NCBI GenBank assembly: GCA_022763485.1
Contig: JALEGX010000032.1
Span: 1 to 64,000, forward strand
DNA from: Paracoccaceae bacterium
GTDB lineage: Bacteria; Pseudomonadota; Alphaproteobacteria; Rhodobacterales; Rhodobacteraceae
Length of the DNA: 64,000 nucleotides
Reading direction: 5' to 3'
In this document: piece after piece, positions 53,398 to 63,020 of the stretch
How the letters are laid out: every line of letters starts with the position of its first letter
Position numbering within the stretch: position 1 is the stretch's first letter
Translations under genes and position numbers: made by a program
Notes under the pieces: model-generated
Databases searched by the model: none
Told to the model about the DNA's origin: nothing
What the model saw: the letters and a program-made list of their open reading frames with translations, nothing else

Positions 53398-56037
53398 TTG
53401 GCAACCGTCACGCCGATGATGGCACAATATCTAGACATCAAGGCCCAATATCCGGACGCTCTGCTGTTCTACCGGATGGGTGATTTTTACGAATTGTTCT
53501 TTGACGATGCCGTCGCCGCGGCTGAGGCGCTGGACATCGCCCTGACCAAGCGTGGCAAGCACGAAGGTGAAGAAATCCCCATGTGCGGCGTGCCCCATCA
53601 TGCCGCCGAAGGTTACCTGCTGACCCTGATCCGCAAAGGGTTCCGCGTCGCCGTGGGCGAACAGATGGAAAGCCCGGCCGAGGCCAAGAAACGCGGCTAC
53701 AAAGCGGTCGTGAAACGCGATGTGGTACGGCTGGTGACACCCGGCACGCTGACCGAGGACTCGCTGCTGGAAGCACGCCGCCACAACTTCTTGGTGGCTT
53801 ACGCAGAACTGCGGGATGAGGCCGCGCTGGCCTGGGCAGATATCTCAACCGGGGCGTTCCACGTGATGCCGGTCACCCGGATGCGCCTGTCACCGGAACT
53901 GGCACGGCTGGGACCGTCGGAACTCTTGGTCACTGATCCGCCGCATGAGCTGGTTCAGGAACTGGCGCGTGAATACGGCATTCCCTTGACCCCCATCAGC
54001 AAATCCAGCTTTGACAGCACCGCCGCGGAAAAGCGGATCTGCACCCTGTTCAAGGTGGGCGCTCTGGATGGGTTCGGCACCTTCAGCCGCGCCGAAGTGT
54101 CGGCCATGGGCGCGGTGATCGACTATCTGGAAATCACCCAGAAAGGCAAACTGCCGCTCCTGCAACCCCCCGAAAAGGAATCCGCCGACCGCGTGGTGCA
54201 GATTGATGCCGCAACCCGGCGCAATTTGGAGCTGACGCGGTCACTTTCCGGCAGTCGTGCCGGATCCTTGCTGTCGGTGGTCGATCGCACCGTAACGCCC
54301 GCCGGCGCGCGCCTGTTGGAACAGCGCCTGTCCAGCCCGTCTCGCAATCTGGATACCATCCACGCCCGACTGGCCGCCCTGGATTTCACCGTTGAGCAGA
54401 CCACATTGGCACAGGACCTGCGCGCCGCTCTGCGCAAAACACCGGATCTGGACCGTGCCCTGTCCCGTCTCGCCCTCGACCGCGGTGGCCCCCGGGATTT
54501 GGCCGCCATTCGCAACGGGCTGACCCAGGCGGAACAGGCCGCCGATCTGTGTGCGGGTTACGACTTGCCCGAACTCGTCCGCCGCTCCACCGACGCCCTG
54601 CGCGGGTTTGATGATCTGCTCGCCCTGCTTGAGGACGCTCTGGTTGCCGAACCTCCGCTGCTGGCCCGCGACGGCGGCTTCATCGCGCCCGGCTTTGAGC
54701 CGGAACTGGATGAGGCCCGCACCCTGCGGGACGAAGGCCGCTCGGTCATCGCCGGCCTGCAAAAGAAATACGCCGAACATACCGGCGTCGGCGCGCTCAA
54801 GATCAAGCACAACAATGTGCTGGGCTATTTCATCGAAACCACTGCCACCCATGCGGACAAGATGATGTCAGCGGAAATGGCGGAAACCTATATCCACCGC
54901 CAGACCACCGCCAATCAGGTGCGGTTCAAGACAGTGGAGCTTAGCGAAATCGAAACCAAGATCCTGAACGCCGGCAACCTGGCGCTGGAGATCGAAAAGC
55001 GGCTCTACACAAGGCTTTCTGGCGCTATTCTGGACCAGGCCTCCGCCCTGAACGGCGCGGCACGGGGGCTGGCGGAACTGGATCTTCTCACTGCTTTGGC
55101 GGATCTGGCCAACGGCGAAAACTGGACCCGACCCCGCATCGACAATTCCCGCGCGTTTCACGTGACCGGTGGTCGGCATCCCGTCGTGGAACAGGCGCTT
55201 CGGCAGCAAGGCGGCGAGACCTTCGTCGCCAATGACTGCGATCTGACCGCCCAGGATGGCGCCGCCGTCTGGTTGCTGACCGGTCCCAACATGGCCGGTA
55301 AATCGACCTTCCTGCGTCAGAACGCGCTGATCGCCCTGCTGGCGCAGATGGGCAGCTATGTTCCGGCCGAAGCCGCGCATATCGGTCTGGTCAGCCAGCT
55401 GTTCAGCCGCGTCGGCGCCTCGGACGATCTGGCCCGCGGTCGGTCGACCTTCATGGTGGAAATGGTGGAAACAGCCGCCATCCTGAACCAGGCCGATGAC
55501 CGCGCCCTGGTGATCCTGGATGAGATTGGCCGCGGCACGGCCACCTATGATGGCCTCTCCATCGCCTGGGCCACGCTGGAACACCTGCACGAGGTCAACA
55601 AATCCCGGGCGCTCTTTGCCACGCATTACCATGAGCTGACCCAACTCGCGAACAAGCTGCCCGGCGTCGACAACGCCACGGTGACGGTCAAGGAATGGGA
55701 GGGCGAAGTCATCTTCCTGCATGAGGTGCGCAAGGGTGCCGCCGACCGATCCTACGGGGTTCAGGTGGCGCAGCTTGCCGGTCTGCCTGCCAGCGTTGTC
55801 GCCCGTGCGCGCGATGTGTTGGACATGCTGGAAAAAGGCAGCCGCGAAGGTGCCGGTGCCAAGATCCAGATCGATGATCTGCCGCTCTTTGCCGCCGCGC
55901 CGCACCCCCAACCCGCCGCCGCACCCAAAGGCCCCTCGCCTGTCGAAGAGCTGCTCGACAGCATCCACCCCGATGACCTGTCCCCACGTGAAGCGCTTGA
56001 AATGCTCTACAAGCTGAAAGACACCGCCGGGACATAA
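53398..56037 (+). CDS. mutS: DNA mismatch repair protein MutS
   Basis: An 879-residue MutS. The mismatch-reading motif is in [11 protein letters not shown] near the start, the ATPase P-loop [13 protein letters not shown] is at about 640, and [13 protein letters not shown] and TTHYHEL-like [10 protein letters not shown] follow. It recognises mispairs and calls MutL. The start is taken as TTG at 53398 (encoding [13 protein letters not shown]), which fits related proteins and has GGAG nine bases upstream; ATG at 53416 is an alternative. Divergent from maeB. Confidence 0.97.
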   Translation: MATVTPMMAQYLDIKAQYPDALLFYRMGDFYELFFDDAVAAAEALDIALTKRGKHEGEEIPMCGVPHHAAEGYLLTLIRKGFRVAVGEQMESPAEAKKRGYKAVVKRDVVRLVTPGTLTEDSLLEARRHNFLVAYAELRDEAALAWADISTGAFHVMPVTRMRLSPELARLGPSELLVTDPPHELVQELAREYGIPLTPISKSSFDSTAAEKRICTLFKVGALDGFGTFSRAEVSAMGAVIDYLEITQKGKLPLLQPPEKESADRVVQIDAATRRNLELTRSLSGSRAGSLLSVVDRTVTPAGARLLEQRLSSPSRNLDTIHARLAALDFTVEQTTLAQDLRAALRKTPDLDRALSRLALDRGGPRDLAAIRNGLTQAEQAADLCAGYDLPELVRRSTDALRGFDDLLALLEDALVAEPPLLARDGGFIAPGFEPELDEARTLRDEGRSVIAGLQKKYAEHTGVGALKIKHNNVLGYFIETTATHADKMMSAEMAETYIHRQTTANQVRFKTVELSEIETKILNAGNLALEIEKRLYTRLSGAILDQASALNGAARGLAELDLLTALADLANGENWTRPRIDNSRAFHVTGGRHPVVEQALRQQGGETFVANDCDLTAQDGAAVWLLTGPNMAGKSTFLRQNALIALLAQMGSYVPAEAAHIGLVSQLFSRVGASDDLARGRSTFMVEMVETAAILNQADDRALVILDEIGRGTATYDGLSIAWATLEHLHEVNKSRALFATHYHELTQLANKLPGVDNATVTVKEWEGEVIFLHEVRKGAADRSYGVQVAQLAGLPASVVARARDVLDMLEKGSREGAGAKIQIDDLPLFAAAPHPQPAAAPKGPSPVEELLDSIHPDDLSPREALEMLYKLKDTAGT

Positions 56038-56041
56038 GAAA

Positions 56042-56118
56042 AGCGGCCCCAACCAGAGCCGCTCCTTCTTCTCGTCAGAAATACTCCCGCCGGAGGCACG
56101 CGCCCTGCAAGGGCGCGT
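56042..56118. terminator. Terminators between mutS and grpE, with REP-like element copy B
   Basis: AGCGGC (56042-56047) pairs with GCCGCT (56058-56063), and CCTTCTTCT follows, a terminator for mutS. A second stem, ACGCGCCC (56098-56105) with GGGCGCGT (56111-56118), lies just after the grpE stop. Between them CTTCTTCTCGTCAGAAATAC resembles the element at 48501. Confidence 0.65.
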
Positions 56119-56123
56119 TCCGC

Positions 56124-56684
56124 TCAGCCCGGGTTGGACGACACGCCTACCTGCGCGGGACGCAGCAGACGATCATGCAGCATGAAGCCTTCGGCAGACA
56201 CCTGGATGATGTCACCCGCCTTGGTGCCCGGAACAGGTGCTTCGAACATGGCTTCGTGCATCTGCGGATCGAAGCGATCGCCCACTTCGGGGGTGATCAC
56301 CTGGATCCCGTGCTTGCCAAAGACATCCAGCAGTGCCCGCATGGTCAGTTCCACGCCTTCGATCAGAGCGGCAGAAACTTCTTTCTGCTCGTCGGTGGCC
56401 GCCTCCAGACCGCGCTTCAAGTTGTCATAGACCGGCAGCAGGTCACGGGCCAGTTTGGAACCACCATATTGCTCGGCTTCGCGGCGCGCCTTGTCCCCAC
56501 GTTTACGCGCGTTTTCGGCATCCGCCAGCGCACGCATGAATTTGTCCTTGAACTGATCCCGCTCAGCGCGCAGGGCGTCCAGTTCGGCTTCGTCGGAACC
56601 GATCTCGGAAAATTCCTCGGCCAGCTCTTCCGCTTCGGCGGTTGCGATATCGTCCAGAAACTCTTCGTTCTTGGGCTCTGCCAT
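56124..56684 (-). CDS. grpE: Nucleotide exchange factor GrpE
   Basis: A 186-residue GrpE that releases ADP from DnaK. A long helical N-terminal coiled coil (about 40-95, LRAERDQFKDKFMRALADAENARKR in parts) is followed by a beta-domain with GRGxxx-like DRFDPQMHEAMFE and the ending SAEGFMLHDRLLRPAQVGV. The gene follows hrcA by ten bases. It works with the dnaK and dnaJ encoded at 1174-4323. Confidence 0.97.
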   Translation of the reverse strand: MAEPKNEEFLDDIATAEAEELAEEFSEIGSDEAELDALRAERDQFKDKFMRALADAENARKRGDKARREAEQYGGSKLARDLLPVYDNLKRGLEAATDEQKEVSAALIEGVELTMRALLDVFGKHGIQVITPEVGDRFDPQMHEAMFEAPVPGTKAGDIIQVSAEGFMLHDRLLRPAQVGVSSNPG

Positions 56685-56694
56685 CTCTCTACCT

Positions 56695-57759
56695 CTAACT
56701 CCGGTCGGAAATCAGTTTTCCCACCAGTTGCGCCGTGTAATCCACAATCGGCACGATCCGTCCATAATTCAGGCGAGTCGGTCCGATCACACCCACCGCG
56801 CCAATGATCTTTCGGTCAGCGTTCATATATGGAGACACCACCAAAGAGGAACCCGAAAGTGAGAAAAGTTTGTTCTCCGAGCCAATAAAAATGCGCACCC
56901 CCTCACCTTCGTCGGTGAGTTCAAGGAATTCGGCAATGTCACGCTTGCGCTCAAGGTCATCAAACAGGACGCGGATGCGGTCCAGCTCTTCCGCCGCTTC
57001 CCCATCTCCCAGAAGATTCGACCGGCCACGCACGATCAAACGGGCCTGATCCTCGCCCTGATCTTCCCAGGCGGCCAGACCGCTTTCAATCATGTCCTGC
57101 GCCAGGATGTCGATCTCCTGTCGCCGGGCGTCAATCTCATTGCGCAACGAACCGCGCAGGTCACCAATTGATTTCCCTTCGATCCGCGCGTTCAGAAAAT
57201 TCGCCGCCTCCCGCATGGAGGATGGTGTCTGACCCGGCGGCGGCGTGAAGACACGGTTTTCAACGTGCCCGTCCGTGAACACCAGGACCACCAGCGCCCG
57301 GTCATGGCCAAGCGAGACGAACTCGATATGGCGGATCTCCGCTTCGTGCTTTGGTGTCAGAACCAGCGAGGCGCCCTGCGTCACCCCCGACAGCGCGGCC
57401 CCGACCCGATCCAGCATTTCGCCAACGTCGTTGGAGTTGCTTCCCAGTGTCGCATCCAGCTTCTCGCGGTCGGTAACCTGCAGATCCGAAACCTCCAGCA
57501 ACCCGTCCACGAACATCCGCAATCCCATCTGCGTCGGAACGCGTCCTGCACTGACATGCGGGCTGTCCAGCAACCCCAGATATTCCAGGTCCTGCATCAC
57601 GTTGCGGATTGTTGCAGCGCTGACCTTTTCGCTCAGGGACCGGGTCAACGTGCGGCTTCCGACCGGTCCGCCCGTGTCCAGATAGGATTCGACCACGGCG
57701 CGAAAAACCTCGCGCGAGCGGTCATTCATATCTTCAAGGATTCTACTTGCGTCGTTCAT
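56695..57759 (-). CDS. hrcA: Heat-inducible transcription repressor HrcA
   Basis: A 354-residue HrcA. The N-terminal winged helix (about 10-75) has GGPVGSRTLTRSL and SAATIRNVMQDLE. The rest is the dimerisation and inserted domain with VIGPTRLNYGRIVPIVDYTA near the end. HrcA normally binds CIRCE elements at groESL or dnaK. None is seen in this window, so its targets lie elsewhere. ATG at 57759 gives the usual N-terminus. It heads an operon with grpE. Confidence 0.96.
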   Translation of the reverse strand: MNDASRILEDMNDRSREVFRAVVESYLDTGGPVGSRTLTRSLSEKVSAATIRNVMQDLEYLGLLDSPHVSAGRVPTQMGLRMFVDGLLEVSDLQVTDREKLDATLGSNSNDVGEMLDRVGAALSGVTQGASLVLTPKHEAEIRHIEFVSLGHDRALVVLVFTDGHVENRVFTPPPGQTPSSMREAANFLNARIEGKSIGDLRGSLRNEIDARRQEIDILAQDMIESGLAAWEDQGEDQARLIVRGRSNLLGDGEAAEELDRIRVLFDDLERKRDIAEFLELTDEGEGVRIFIGSENKLFSLSGSSLVVSPYMNADRKIIGAVGVIGPTRLNYGRIVPIVDYTAQLVGKLISDRS

Positions 57760-57783
57760 CTGCTTCGCACCTGGTGTCGACCC

Positions 57784-57812
57784 AATTAAAGAGCAGCAGC
57801 GGCAAAGGTCAA
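57784..57812 (-). promoter_or_regulatory. Predicted hrcA-grpE promoter
   Basis: On the minus strand TTGACC (57807-57812) and TTAATT (57784-57789) are exactly 17 bases apart, which fits sigma-70. The start would lie near 57777, giving a leader of under 20 bases before hrcA. Confidence 0.6.
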
Positions 57813-57818
57813 TCGGGC

Positions 57819-57847
57819 TTGCATCGCCCTGTTGCACAGCGTTATCC
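57819..57847 (+). promoter_or_regulatory. Predicted rph promoter
   Basis: TTGCAT (57819-57824) and TTATCC (57842-57847) are exactly 17 bases apart and face the opposite way to the hrcA promoter in the same 114-base gap. Confidence 0.55.
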
Positions 57848-57873
57848 CCAGCCTAGACAAGAAAGGAATTCCG

Positions 57874-58587
57874 ATGCGCCCCTCAGGTCGAGAACTAAGT
57901 GAAATGCGGCCGGTTTCAATCGAAACCGGATTCACCAAACACGCGGAAGGATCGTGTCTGATCAAGGTCGGAGACACACATGTGCTGTGCACCGCCACGA
58001 TCGAAGAACGCGTTCCCCCCTTCATCAAGGGATCGGGCCTGGGCTGGGTCACGGCCGAATACGGCATGCTGCCCCGCGCAACCAACACCCGGATGCGCCG
58101 CGAAGCCGCAAGCGGCAAACAGGGCGGACGCACGGTTGAGATCCAGCGTCTGATCGGCCGCGCGCTGCGCGCCGGTGTTGACCGCGTTGCTCTTGGCGAG
58201 CGCCAGATCACCATCGACTGTGACGTGCTGCAGGCCGACGGCGGCACCCGCTGTGCGGCAATCACCGGCGGCTGGGTGGCGCTGCGCCTGGCGGTGAACA
58301 AGCTGATGAAAGCGGGCGACGTCAAAATGGATCCGCTGGTGGATCCGGTGTCCGCCGTGTCCTGCGGAATCTACGCGGGCCAGCCGGTTCTGGATCTGGA
58401 TTACCCCGAAGATTCCGAAGCCGGCGTTGATGGCAACTTCATCATGACCGGATCCGGCAAGCTGATCGAAGTTCAGATGAGCGCCGAAGGCTCTGTCTTC
58501 AGCCGTGACCAGATGAACCAGCTGATGGATCTTGCCGCCAAGGGCACCGCAGAGCTGGCCGAGCTGCAAAAGGCCGCCTGCGCATGA
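57874..58587 (+). CDS. rph: Ribonuclease PH
   Basis: A 237-residue phosphorolytic 3'-5' exonuclease that trims tRNA 3' ends. Its opening [19 protein letters not shown], then [16 protein letters not shown] and the phosphate-binding [17 protein letters not shown] are signatures of the family. AAGGA lies six bases before the ATG. Its stop overlaps rdgB (ATGA). Confidence 0.98.
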   Translation: MRPSGRELSEMRPVSIETGFTKHAEGSCLIKVGDTHVLCTATIEERVPPFIKGSGLGWVTAEYGMLPRATNTRMRREAASGKQGGRTVEIQRLIGRALRAGVDRVALGERQITIDCDVLQADGGTRCAAITGGWVALRLAVNKLMKAGDVKMDPLVDPVSAVSCGIYAGQPVLDLDYPEDSEAGVDGNFIMTGSGKLIEVQMSAEGSVFSRDQMNQLMDLAAKGTAELAELQKAACA

Positions 58588-59198
58588 CCCGCAAGTTTGA
58601 AGGCGACAAGTTGCTTGTCGCCACTCACAACAAGGGCAAGCTGGAGGAAATGACTCATCTCCTCGCCCCGTTCGGGATCTCCGTTGTGGGTGCCGCGGAA
58701 ATGGAACTTCCGGAACCGGAAGAGACCGAGGACACCTTTGTTGGCAACGCCCGGATCAAGGCCCATGCCGCGGCAAAGGCCACCGGGCTTCCCGCGCTGT
58801 CCGACGACTCCGGCATCACCATCGATGATCTGGACGGCGCCCCGGGTGTTTACACCGCAGATTGGGCGGAAACCGGTAACGGGCGCGATTTCATGATGGC
58901 GATGACCCGCGCGCACAATGAACTGGAAGCCCGCAACGCGGCCCACCCGCGTCATGCCCAGTTCCGCTGCACGCTGGTTCTGGCCTGGCCCGACGGCCAC
59001 GATGAAGTGTTCGAGGGCGTCGCCCCAGGGCACCTGATCTGGCCCCCCCGTGGCGACAAGGGATTTGGCTATGACCCGATGTTCATCCCCGCCGATCATG
59101 ATGTGACGTTTGCGGAAATGGATCGTTGGGAAAAGCAACAGATCAGCCACCGCGGTGACGCCGTCGCCAAGTTCGTCAAGGGCTGCTTCGGTGGATGA
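58584..59198 (+). CDS. rdgB: Non-canonical purine NTP pyrophosphatase (RdgB/HAM1)
   Basis: A 204-residue enzyme that removes dITP, ITP and XTP from the nucleotide pool. It has [14 protein letters not shown], the base-binding LSDDSGI, and [12 protein letters not shown]. It overlaps rph by four bases and hemW by eight, so the three are one operon. Confidence 0.98.
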   Translation: MTRKFEGDKLLVATHNKGKLEEMTHLLAPFGISVVGAAEMELPEPEETEDTFVGNARIKAHAAAKATGLPALSDDSGITIDDLDGAPGVYTADWAETGNGRDFMMAMTRAHNELEARNAAHPRHAQFRCTLVLAWPDGHDEVFEGVAPGHLIWPPRGDKGFGYDPMFIPADHDVTFAEMDRWEKQQISHRGDAVAKFVKGCFGG

Positions 59199-60345
59199 TT
59201 GGCGTAACGGGGGGTTTGGGCTGTATGTCCATTGGCCGTTCTGCCAGGCCAAATGCCCCTACTGCGACTTCAACAGTCACGTTTCGGCCCGGATCGATCA
59301 ACGCATCTGGGCCGACGCCTACATCGCCGAGCTGGGCCGCTATGCCGCCCAGGTTCCGGACCGGGTTCTGAACTCCATCTTCTTTGGCGGCGGCACCCCG
59401 TCGCTGATGCACCCGGACACAGTTGCCACGGTGATCGAAACCGCCCGCAAACACTGGACCTTCGCCAACGACATCGAGATCACGCTGGAGGCCAACCCCG
59501 GCTCCGTCGAAGCGGGGCGATTTGCGGGGTATCGCGACGCTGGAGTGAACCGTATTTCAATGGGCATTCAGGCGCTCAATGATCCTGACCTGAAGCGCCT
59601 TGGCCGCATTCACAGCGTTGCCGAGGCCCAGCAGGCCTTTGATGTTGCCCGCACCTGCTTTGACCGGGTCAGCTTTGATCTGATCTATGCGCGGCAGGAT
59701 CAGACGCCACAGCAATGGCGGGACGAGCTGCGGCAAGCCCTGTCCATGGCCGTTGACCACCTGTCGCTGTATCAGCTGACGATTGAGGACGGAACGGCCT
59801 TCGGGGACCGCTATGCCCGCGGCAAGCTGCGCGGATTGCCCAGCGACGATTCCGCGGCTGAGATGTATGAGATCACCCAAGAAATCTGTGATCAGATGGG
59901 CTTCCCCGCCTATGAGGTTTCCAACCACGCACGCCCAGGCGCGCAATCCCTTCACAACCTGATCTACTGGTCCTATGGGGATTACGTCGGCGTAGGTCCC
60001 GGTGCACACGGCCGGATGACGATCAACGGTCAGAAATTCGCCACGGAAAACGAGCTGACCCCCGGACGCTGGCTGCAGGATGTTGCCGCTGGATCGGGTG
60101 AAACCGTGCGTACCTTGCTTACTGCACAAGATATGGCAGAAGAATACGTCATCATGGGGCTTCGTCTTGTACGGGGCCTAGATATTTCACGGTATCAAAA
60201 CCTCAAAGGTTCCCCTTTTTCACAAGAAAAACTGACTTATCTAGAGGATCTGGACATGATCACGGTCGATGGGTCTCAGCTCATTATCTCGCCGAAAGGT
60301 CGATCAGTTCTGAATGCTGTGATCAATGAGCTTTTGGCGGAGTAA
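59191..60345 (+). CDS. hemW: Radical SAM heme chaperone HemW
   Basis: A 384-residue HemW-type radical SAM protein. The cluster cysteines are Cys18, Cys22 and Cys25 (FCQAKCPYCDFN). GGGTPSL and the HemW/HemN motif HNLIYWSYGDYVGVGPGAHG are present. HemW proteins bind heme and hand it to targets; they lack the coproporphyrinogen activity of HemN. The start is GTG at 59191 within the end of rdgB, with AAGGG upstream. Confidence 0.93.
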   Translation: MDDWRNGGFGLYVHWPFCQAKCPYCDFNSHVSARIDQRIWADAYIAELGRYAAQVPDRVLNSIFFGGGTPSLMHPDTVATVIETARKHWTFANDIEITLEANPGSVEAGRFAGYRDAGVNRISMGIQALNDPDLKRLGRIHSVAEAQQAFDVARTCFDRVSFDLIYARQDQTPQQWRDELRQALSMAVDHLSLYQLTIEDGTAFGDRYARGKLRGLPSDDSAAEMYEITQEICDQMGFPAYEVSNHARPGAQSLHNLIYWSYGDYVGVGPGAHGRMTINGQKFATENELTPGRWLQDVAAGSGETVRTLLTAQDMAEEYVIMGLRLVRGLDISRYQNLKGSPFSQEKLTYLEDLDMITVDGSQLIISPKGRSVLNAVINELLAE

Positions 60346-60346
60346 T

Positions 60347-60700
60347 ATGCGTTTTCTATATGCGTTTCTTGGACTGATCTGTGTTGGCCTGGCGGTTATC
60401 GGGATCGTGCTGCCGCTTCTGCCCACGGTGCCCTTCCTGCTTCTGGCGGCCCTGCTCTTCGCAAACTCGTCCGAAAGGCTGCACGACTGGATTATCGGTC
60501 ATTCCCTCTTCGGTCCGATGATCGACGACTGGCGCAGCCATGGCGCCATTCGTCCGGGCGCAAAAAAGGCAGCAACCCTTTCGATTGCTGCCGTCTTTGG
60601 ACTGTCTTTGGCGTTTGGTGCCCCCGGCTACGTGCTGGGTATTCAGGCCGTTGTCCTAAGCTGTGTGCTGATCTTCATCTGGACCCGTCCTAACGGCTGA
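60347..60700 (+). CDS. YbaN/DUF454 family membrane protein
   Basis: A 117-residue small membrane protein with two or three hydrophobic segments (about 3-22, 25-45, 80-115) and the family motif GIVLPLLPTVPFLLLAALLFANSSERLHDW (in parts). The ATG follows the hemW stop by one base, with GGCGGAG upstream. Its function is unknown. Its end overlaps the parB end by 11 bases, in convergent orientation. Confidence 0.85.
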   Translation: MRFLYAFLGLICVGLAVIGIVLPLLPTVPFLLLAALLFANSSERLHDWIIGHSLFGPMIDDWRSHGAIRPGAKKAATLSIAAVFGLSLAFGAPGYVLGIQAVVLSCVLIFIWTRPNG

Positions 60701-61586
60701 GGATCCCGCACAGCTCATCCAGCTGGTCCAGCGTTTCGTATGAGATCGTGACGCTGCCCGCCTCGCCTCCGGGCTTGTGATCGATCGAAACCTGCATCTT
60801 CAGCCAATTCGACAGATCCGCCTCCAGCGCCTTGGTATCAGCGTCTTTCTGGGGCTTCCCAACACGTGCAACGGGCTGTGTCCGGGGTTTCGCCGGAGCA
60901 CTTTCTTTTTTCACCAGCGCCTCGGTCGCGCGAACGGACAAACCGCCTTTGACGATCTTCTTCGCCAGATCAGAGGGTTTTTCCGACGTGATCAGCGCAC
61001 GCGCATGGCCCGCGGACAACTCACGCCGCTGTACCATGTCTTGCACGTCCTGCGGCAGATGCAGAAGGCGTACCAAGTTGGCGATGTGGCTCCGGCTTTT
61101 GCCAAGCGCTTCGGCCATCTTTTCCTGGGTGTGGCCGAACTTCTCCATCAGTTGTTTATAGCCTGCGGCTTCTTCCACCGCATTCAGATCAGCCCGCTGG
61201 ATGTTTTCGATGATCGCAACTTCCAGAACTTCCAGATCGCTATAGTCCCGCACCAGCACGGGAACTTCATGCAACTGTGCGGCCTGGGATGCGCGCCAGC
61301 GGCGTTCACCAGCAACGATTTCATAGGTTCCATCCCCTTTCGGACGGACGATCAATGGCTGAATGACGCCTTTTTCCTTTACCGATGCGGTCAGGTCATC
61401 CAGATCTTCCTGATCAAACTGGCGACGCGGCTGATCCGGGTTCGCCATGACCTTCTCAATCGGCACCATCATATCGGGGCGACGCGGTGTGTTCTCCCCT
61501 TGCTGATCCTCTGCAGGGGTGACATCCGCCATAAGCGCCGACAGCCCACGCCCCAGACCGCGCGGCTTTCCTTTGAAATCTGCCAT
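60690..61586 (-). CDS. parB: Chromosome partitioning protein ParB
   Basis: A 298-residue ParB that binds parS, spreads, and hydrolyses CTP. It starts with the usual PRGLGRGLSALMAD, then the catalytic GERRWRASQ (about 95), and a helix-turn-helix (LGKSRSHIANLVRLL). A C-terminal dimer domain follows. ATG at 61586 is preferred to the ATG just before it, because the GGGAGG then lies six bases away. Co-transcribed with parA (14-base gap). Confidence 0.97.
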   Translation of the reverse strand: MADFKGKPRGLGRGLSALMADVTPAEDQQGENTPRRPDMMVPIEKVMANPDQPRRQFDQEDLDDLTASVKEKGVIQPLIVRPKGDGTYEIVAGERRWRASQAAQLHEVPVLVRDYSDLEVLEVAIIENIQRADLNAVEEAAGYKQLMEKFGHTQEKMAEALGKSRSHIANLVRLLHLPQDVQDMVQRRELSAGHARALITSEKPSDLAKKIVKGGLSVRATEALVKKESAPAKPRTQPVARVGKPQKDADTKALEADLSNWLKMQVSIDHKPGGEAGSVTISYETLDQLDELCGILSR

Positions 61587-61600
61587 CATCTACCTCCCTG

Positions 61601-62410
61601 TCAGGCTGCTGCCTGCTGACTTTTTTCTGCGATTTCTTGCGCCAACGCGCGATAGGCCTGCGCCCCCTGCGAATTGGGATCATAGGCCAGAACCGGAACC
61701 GCATAAGACGGCGCTTCACTGACCCGCACGTTCCGGGGGATCATGGTCTTGAAAACCAGATCGCCCAGGTTATCCCGCGCGTCTTTTTCAACATGCTGGG
61801 ACAGGTTATTCCTTTTGTCATACATCGTCATAATGATCCCCTCGATCCGAAGGGCCGGATTGGCGGTCTGACGAACTTCACGAATGGTCAGCATCAGCTG
61901 CGAAAGCCCTTCAAGCGCAAAAAATTCGCTCTGCAGCGGAACCAGAACGGAATGCGCCGCGACCATCGCGTTAACCGTCAACAGGTTCAAGGATGGAGGA
62001 CAATCGATCAGGATATAGTCCCAGTCGAATTCATCCATTGCGGTCTGACGCAACGCGTCATGGAGCAGAAAGCTGCGCTTTTCGTTCGAAATCAGCTCAA
62101 TATCCGCCGAGCTCAAATCGACAGTCGCAGGGATGATGAACAGCCCTTCGGTCTCGGTCTGGCGAATGACGTCATGCAGCGGCGCTTCATCGACCAACAG
62201 GTCATAAGTGGTCAGATCACGTTCGGACGCTTCAATACCAAGACCGGTGGAAGCGTTTCCCTGAGGATCCAGATCCACCACCAGCACCCTCAGTCCGCGC
62301 TCTGCAAATGCCGCGGCCAGATTGATTGCCGTCGTCGTTTTTCCAACACCACCCTTCTGGTTCGCAACTGCTACGATACGTGGCCCTTCCGGGCGGGAAA
62401 GATCAGACAC
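61601..62410 (-). CDS. parA: Chromosome partitioning ATPase ParA
   Basis: A 269-residue ParA with the deviant Walker motif KGGVGKTTTAINLA (about 17-30), the D of DLDPQGNAS, and ILIDCPPSLN. It moves ParB-parS complexes along the nucleoid. The start is GTG at 62410, and it overlaps the rsmG stop by eight bases. Confidence 0.98.
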   Translation of the reverse strand: MSDLSRPEGPRIVAVANQKGGVGKTTTAINLAAAFAERGLRVLVVDLDPQGNASTGLGIEASERDLTTYDLLVDEAPLHDVIRQTETEGLFIIPATVDLSSADIELISNEKRSFLLHDALRQTAMDEFDWDYILIDCPPSLNLLTVNAMVAAHSVLVPLQSEFFALEGLSQLMLTIREVRQTANPALRIEGIIMTMYDKRNNLSQHVEKDARDNLGDLVFKTMIPRNVRVSEAPSYAVPVLAYDPNSQGAQAYRALAQEIAEKSQQAAA

Positions 62411-63020
62411 GTGCCACTCCTCTGACTTTCAGAATAACTGCTTCCGGATTCGTAAAACTTGTAATCGGATCAACGTCGAAAGACCATTTTTCTCGCGCGG
62501 ATTCGACTTCTTTTTTCCAGGTAGCACCTTTTGGAAACAAACAGATGCCACCTGCCCCCAAATGTTGCTCCGCAAATTCAAAAAGAAGGCTGAGATCCGC
62601 CAGGGCACGCGCAGACAAAACCTGCGCAGACAGGGGGTCAACTTTCTCGATCCGTTGCGAGATCACCGACGCGGAAAGACCGCATTCGCGGATCACCGTA
62701 CGCAAAAACGCACCTTTCCTCTGGTCGCTCTCAACCAGGGTCACATGACAATCCGGGTTTTCCTCTTTTGCAACGATCGCCGCGACAAGGCCGGGAAACC
62801 CTCCCCCACTGCCAAGATCCACCCAGCGGTCAGGCAACTCCGCGCTGCGTACCACCTGCAGGGAATCCACAATATGCCGGTCCCAGAGGTTTTCCAGGTT
62901 GGATTTTGAAACGAGGTTGATCCGTGGATTCCACTTCTTGACCAACGCTTCATATTCTTTCAGCAGATCGATTGTTTCACGTGAAACATTCCACTTTTCC
63001 GCCGCTGCCAGTCCACTCAT
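62403..63020 (-). CDS. rsmG: 16S rRNA (guanine-527-N7) methyltransferase RsmG
   Basis: A 205-residue class I methyltransferase acting on G527 of 16S rRNA. It has [13 protein letters not shown] (motif I) and VSRETIDLL near the start. It overlaps mnmG (ATGA) and parA. A perfect parS site lies within its N-terminal codons. A/T is higher here than in most of the window. Confidence 0.96.
   Translation of the reverse strand: MSGLAAAEKWNVSRETIDLLKEYEALVKKWNPRINLVSKSNLENLWDRHIVDSLQVVRSAELPDRWVDLGSGGGFPGLVAAIVAKEENPDCHVTLVESDQRKGAFLRTVIRECGLSASVISQRIEKVDPLSAQVLSARALADLSLLFEFAEQHLGAGGICLFPKGATWKKEVESAREKWSFDVDPITSFTNPEAVILKVRGVARV
62973..62988. promoter_or_regulatory. parS site (ParB-binding) inside rsmG
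   Basis: TGTTTCACGTGAAACA, the perfect 16-bp parS palindrome, encodes NVSRETI in rsmG. It sits about 560 bases upstream of the parA start. This is the centromere-like site loaded by ParB. Confidence 0.95.

Noticed and set aside
51395-53419. Long open frame antisense to maeB
   Set aside because: The translation is His/Arg/Gln-rich and shows no domain, while maeB on the other strand is clear.
57841-57849. DnaA-box-like TTATCCCCA upstream of rph
   Set aside because: Isolated single near match, better explained as the rph -10 region.
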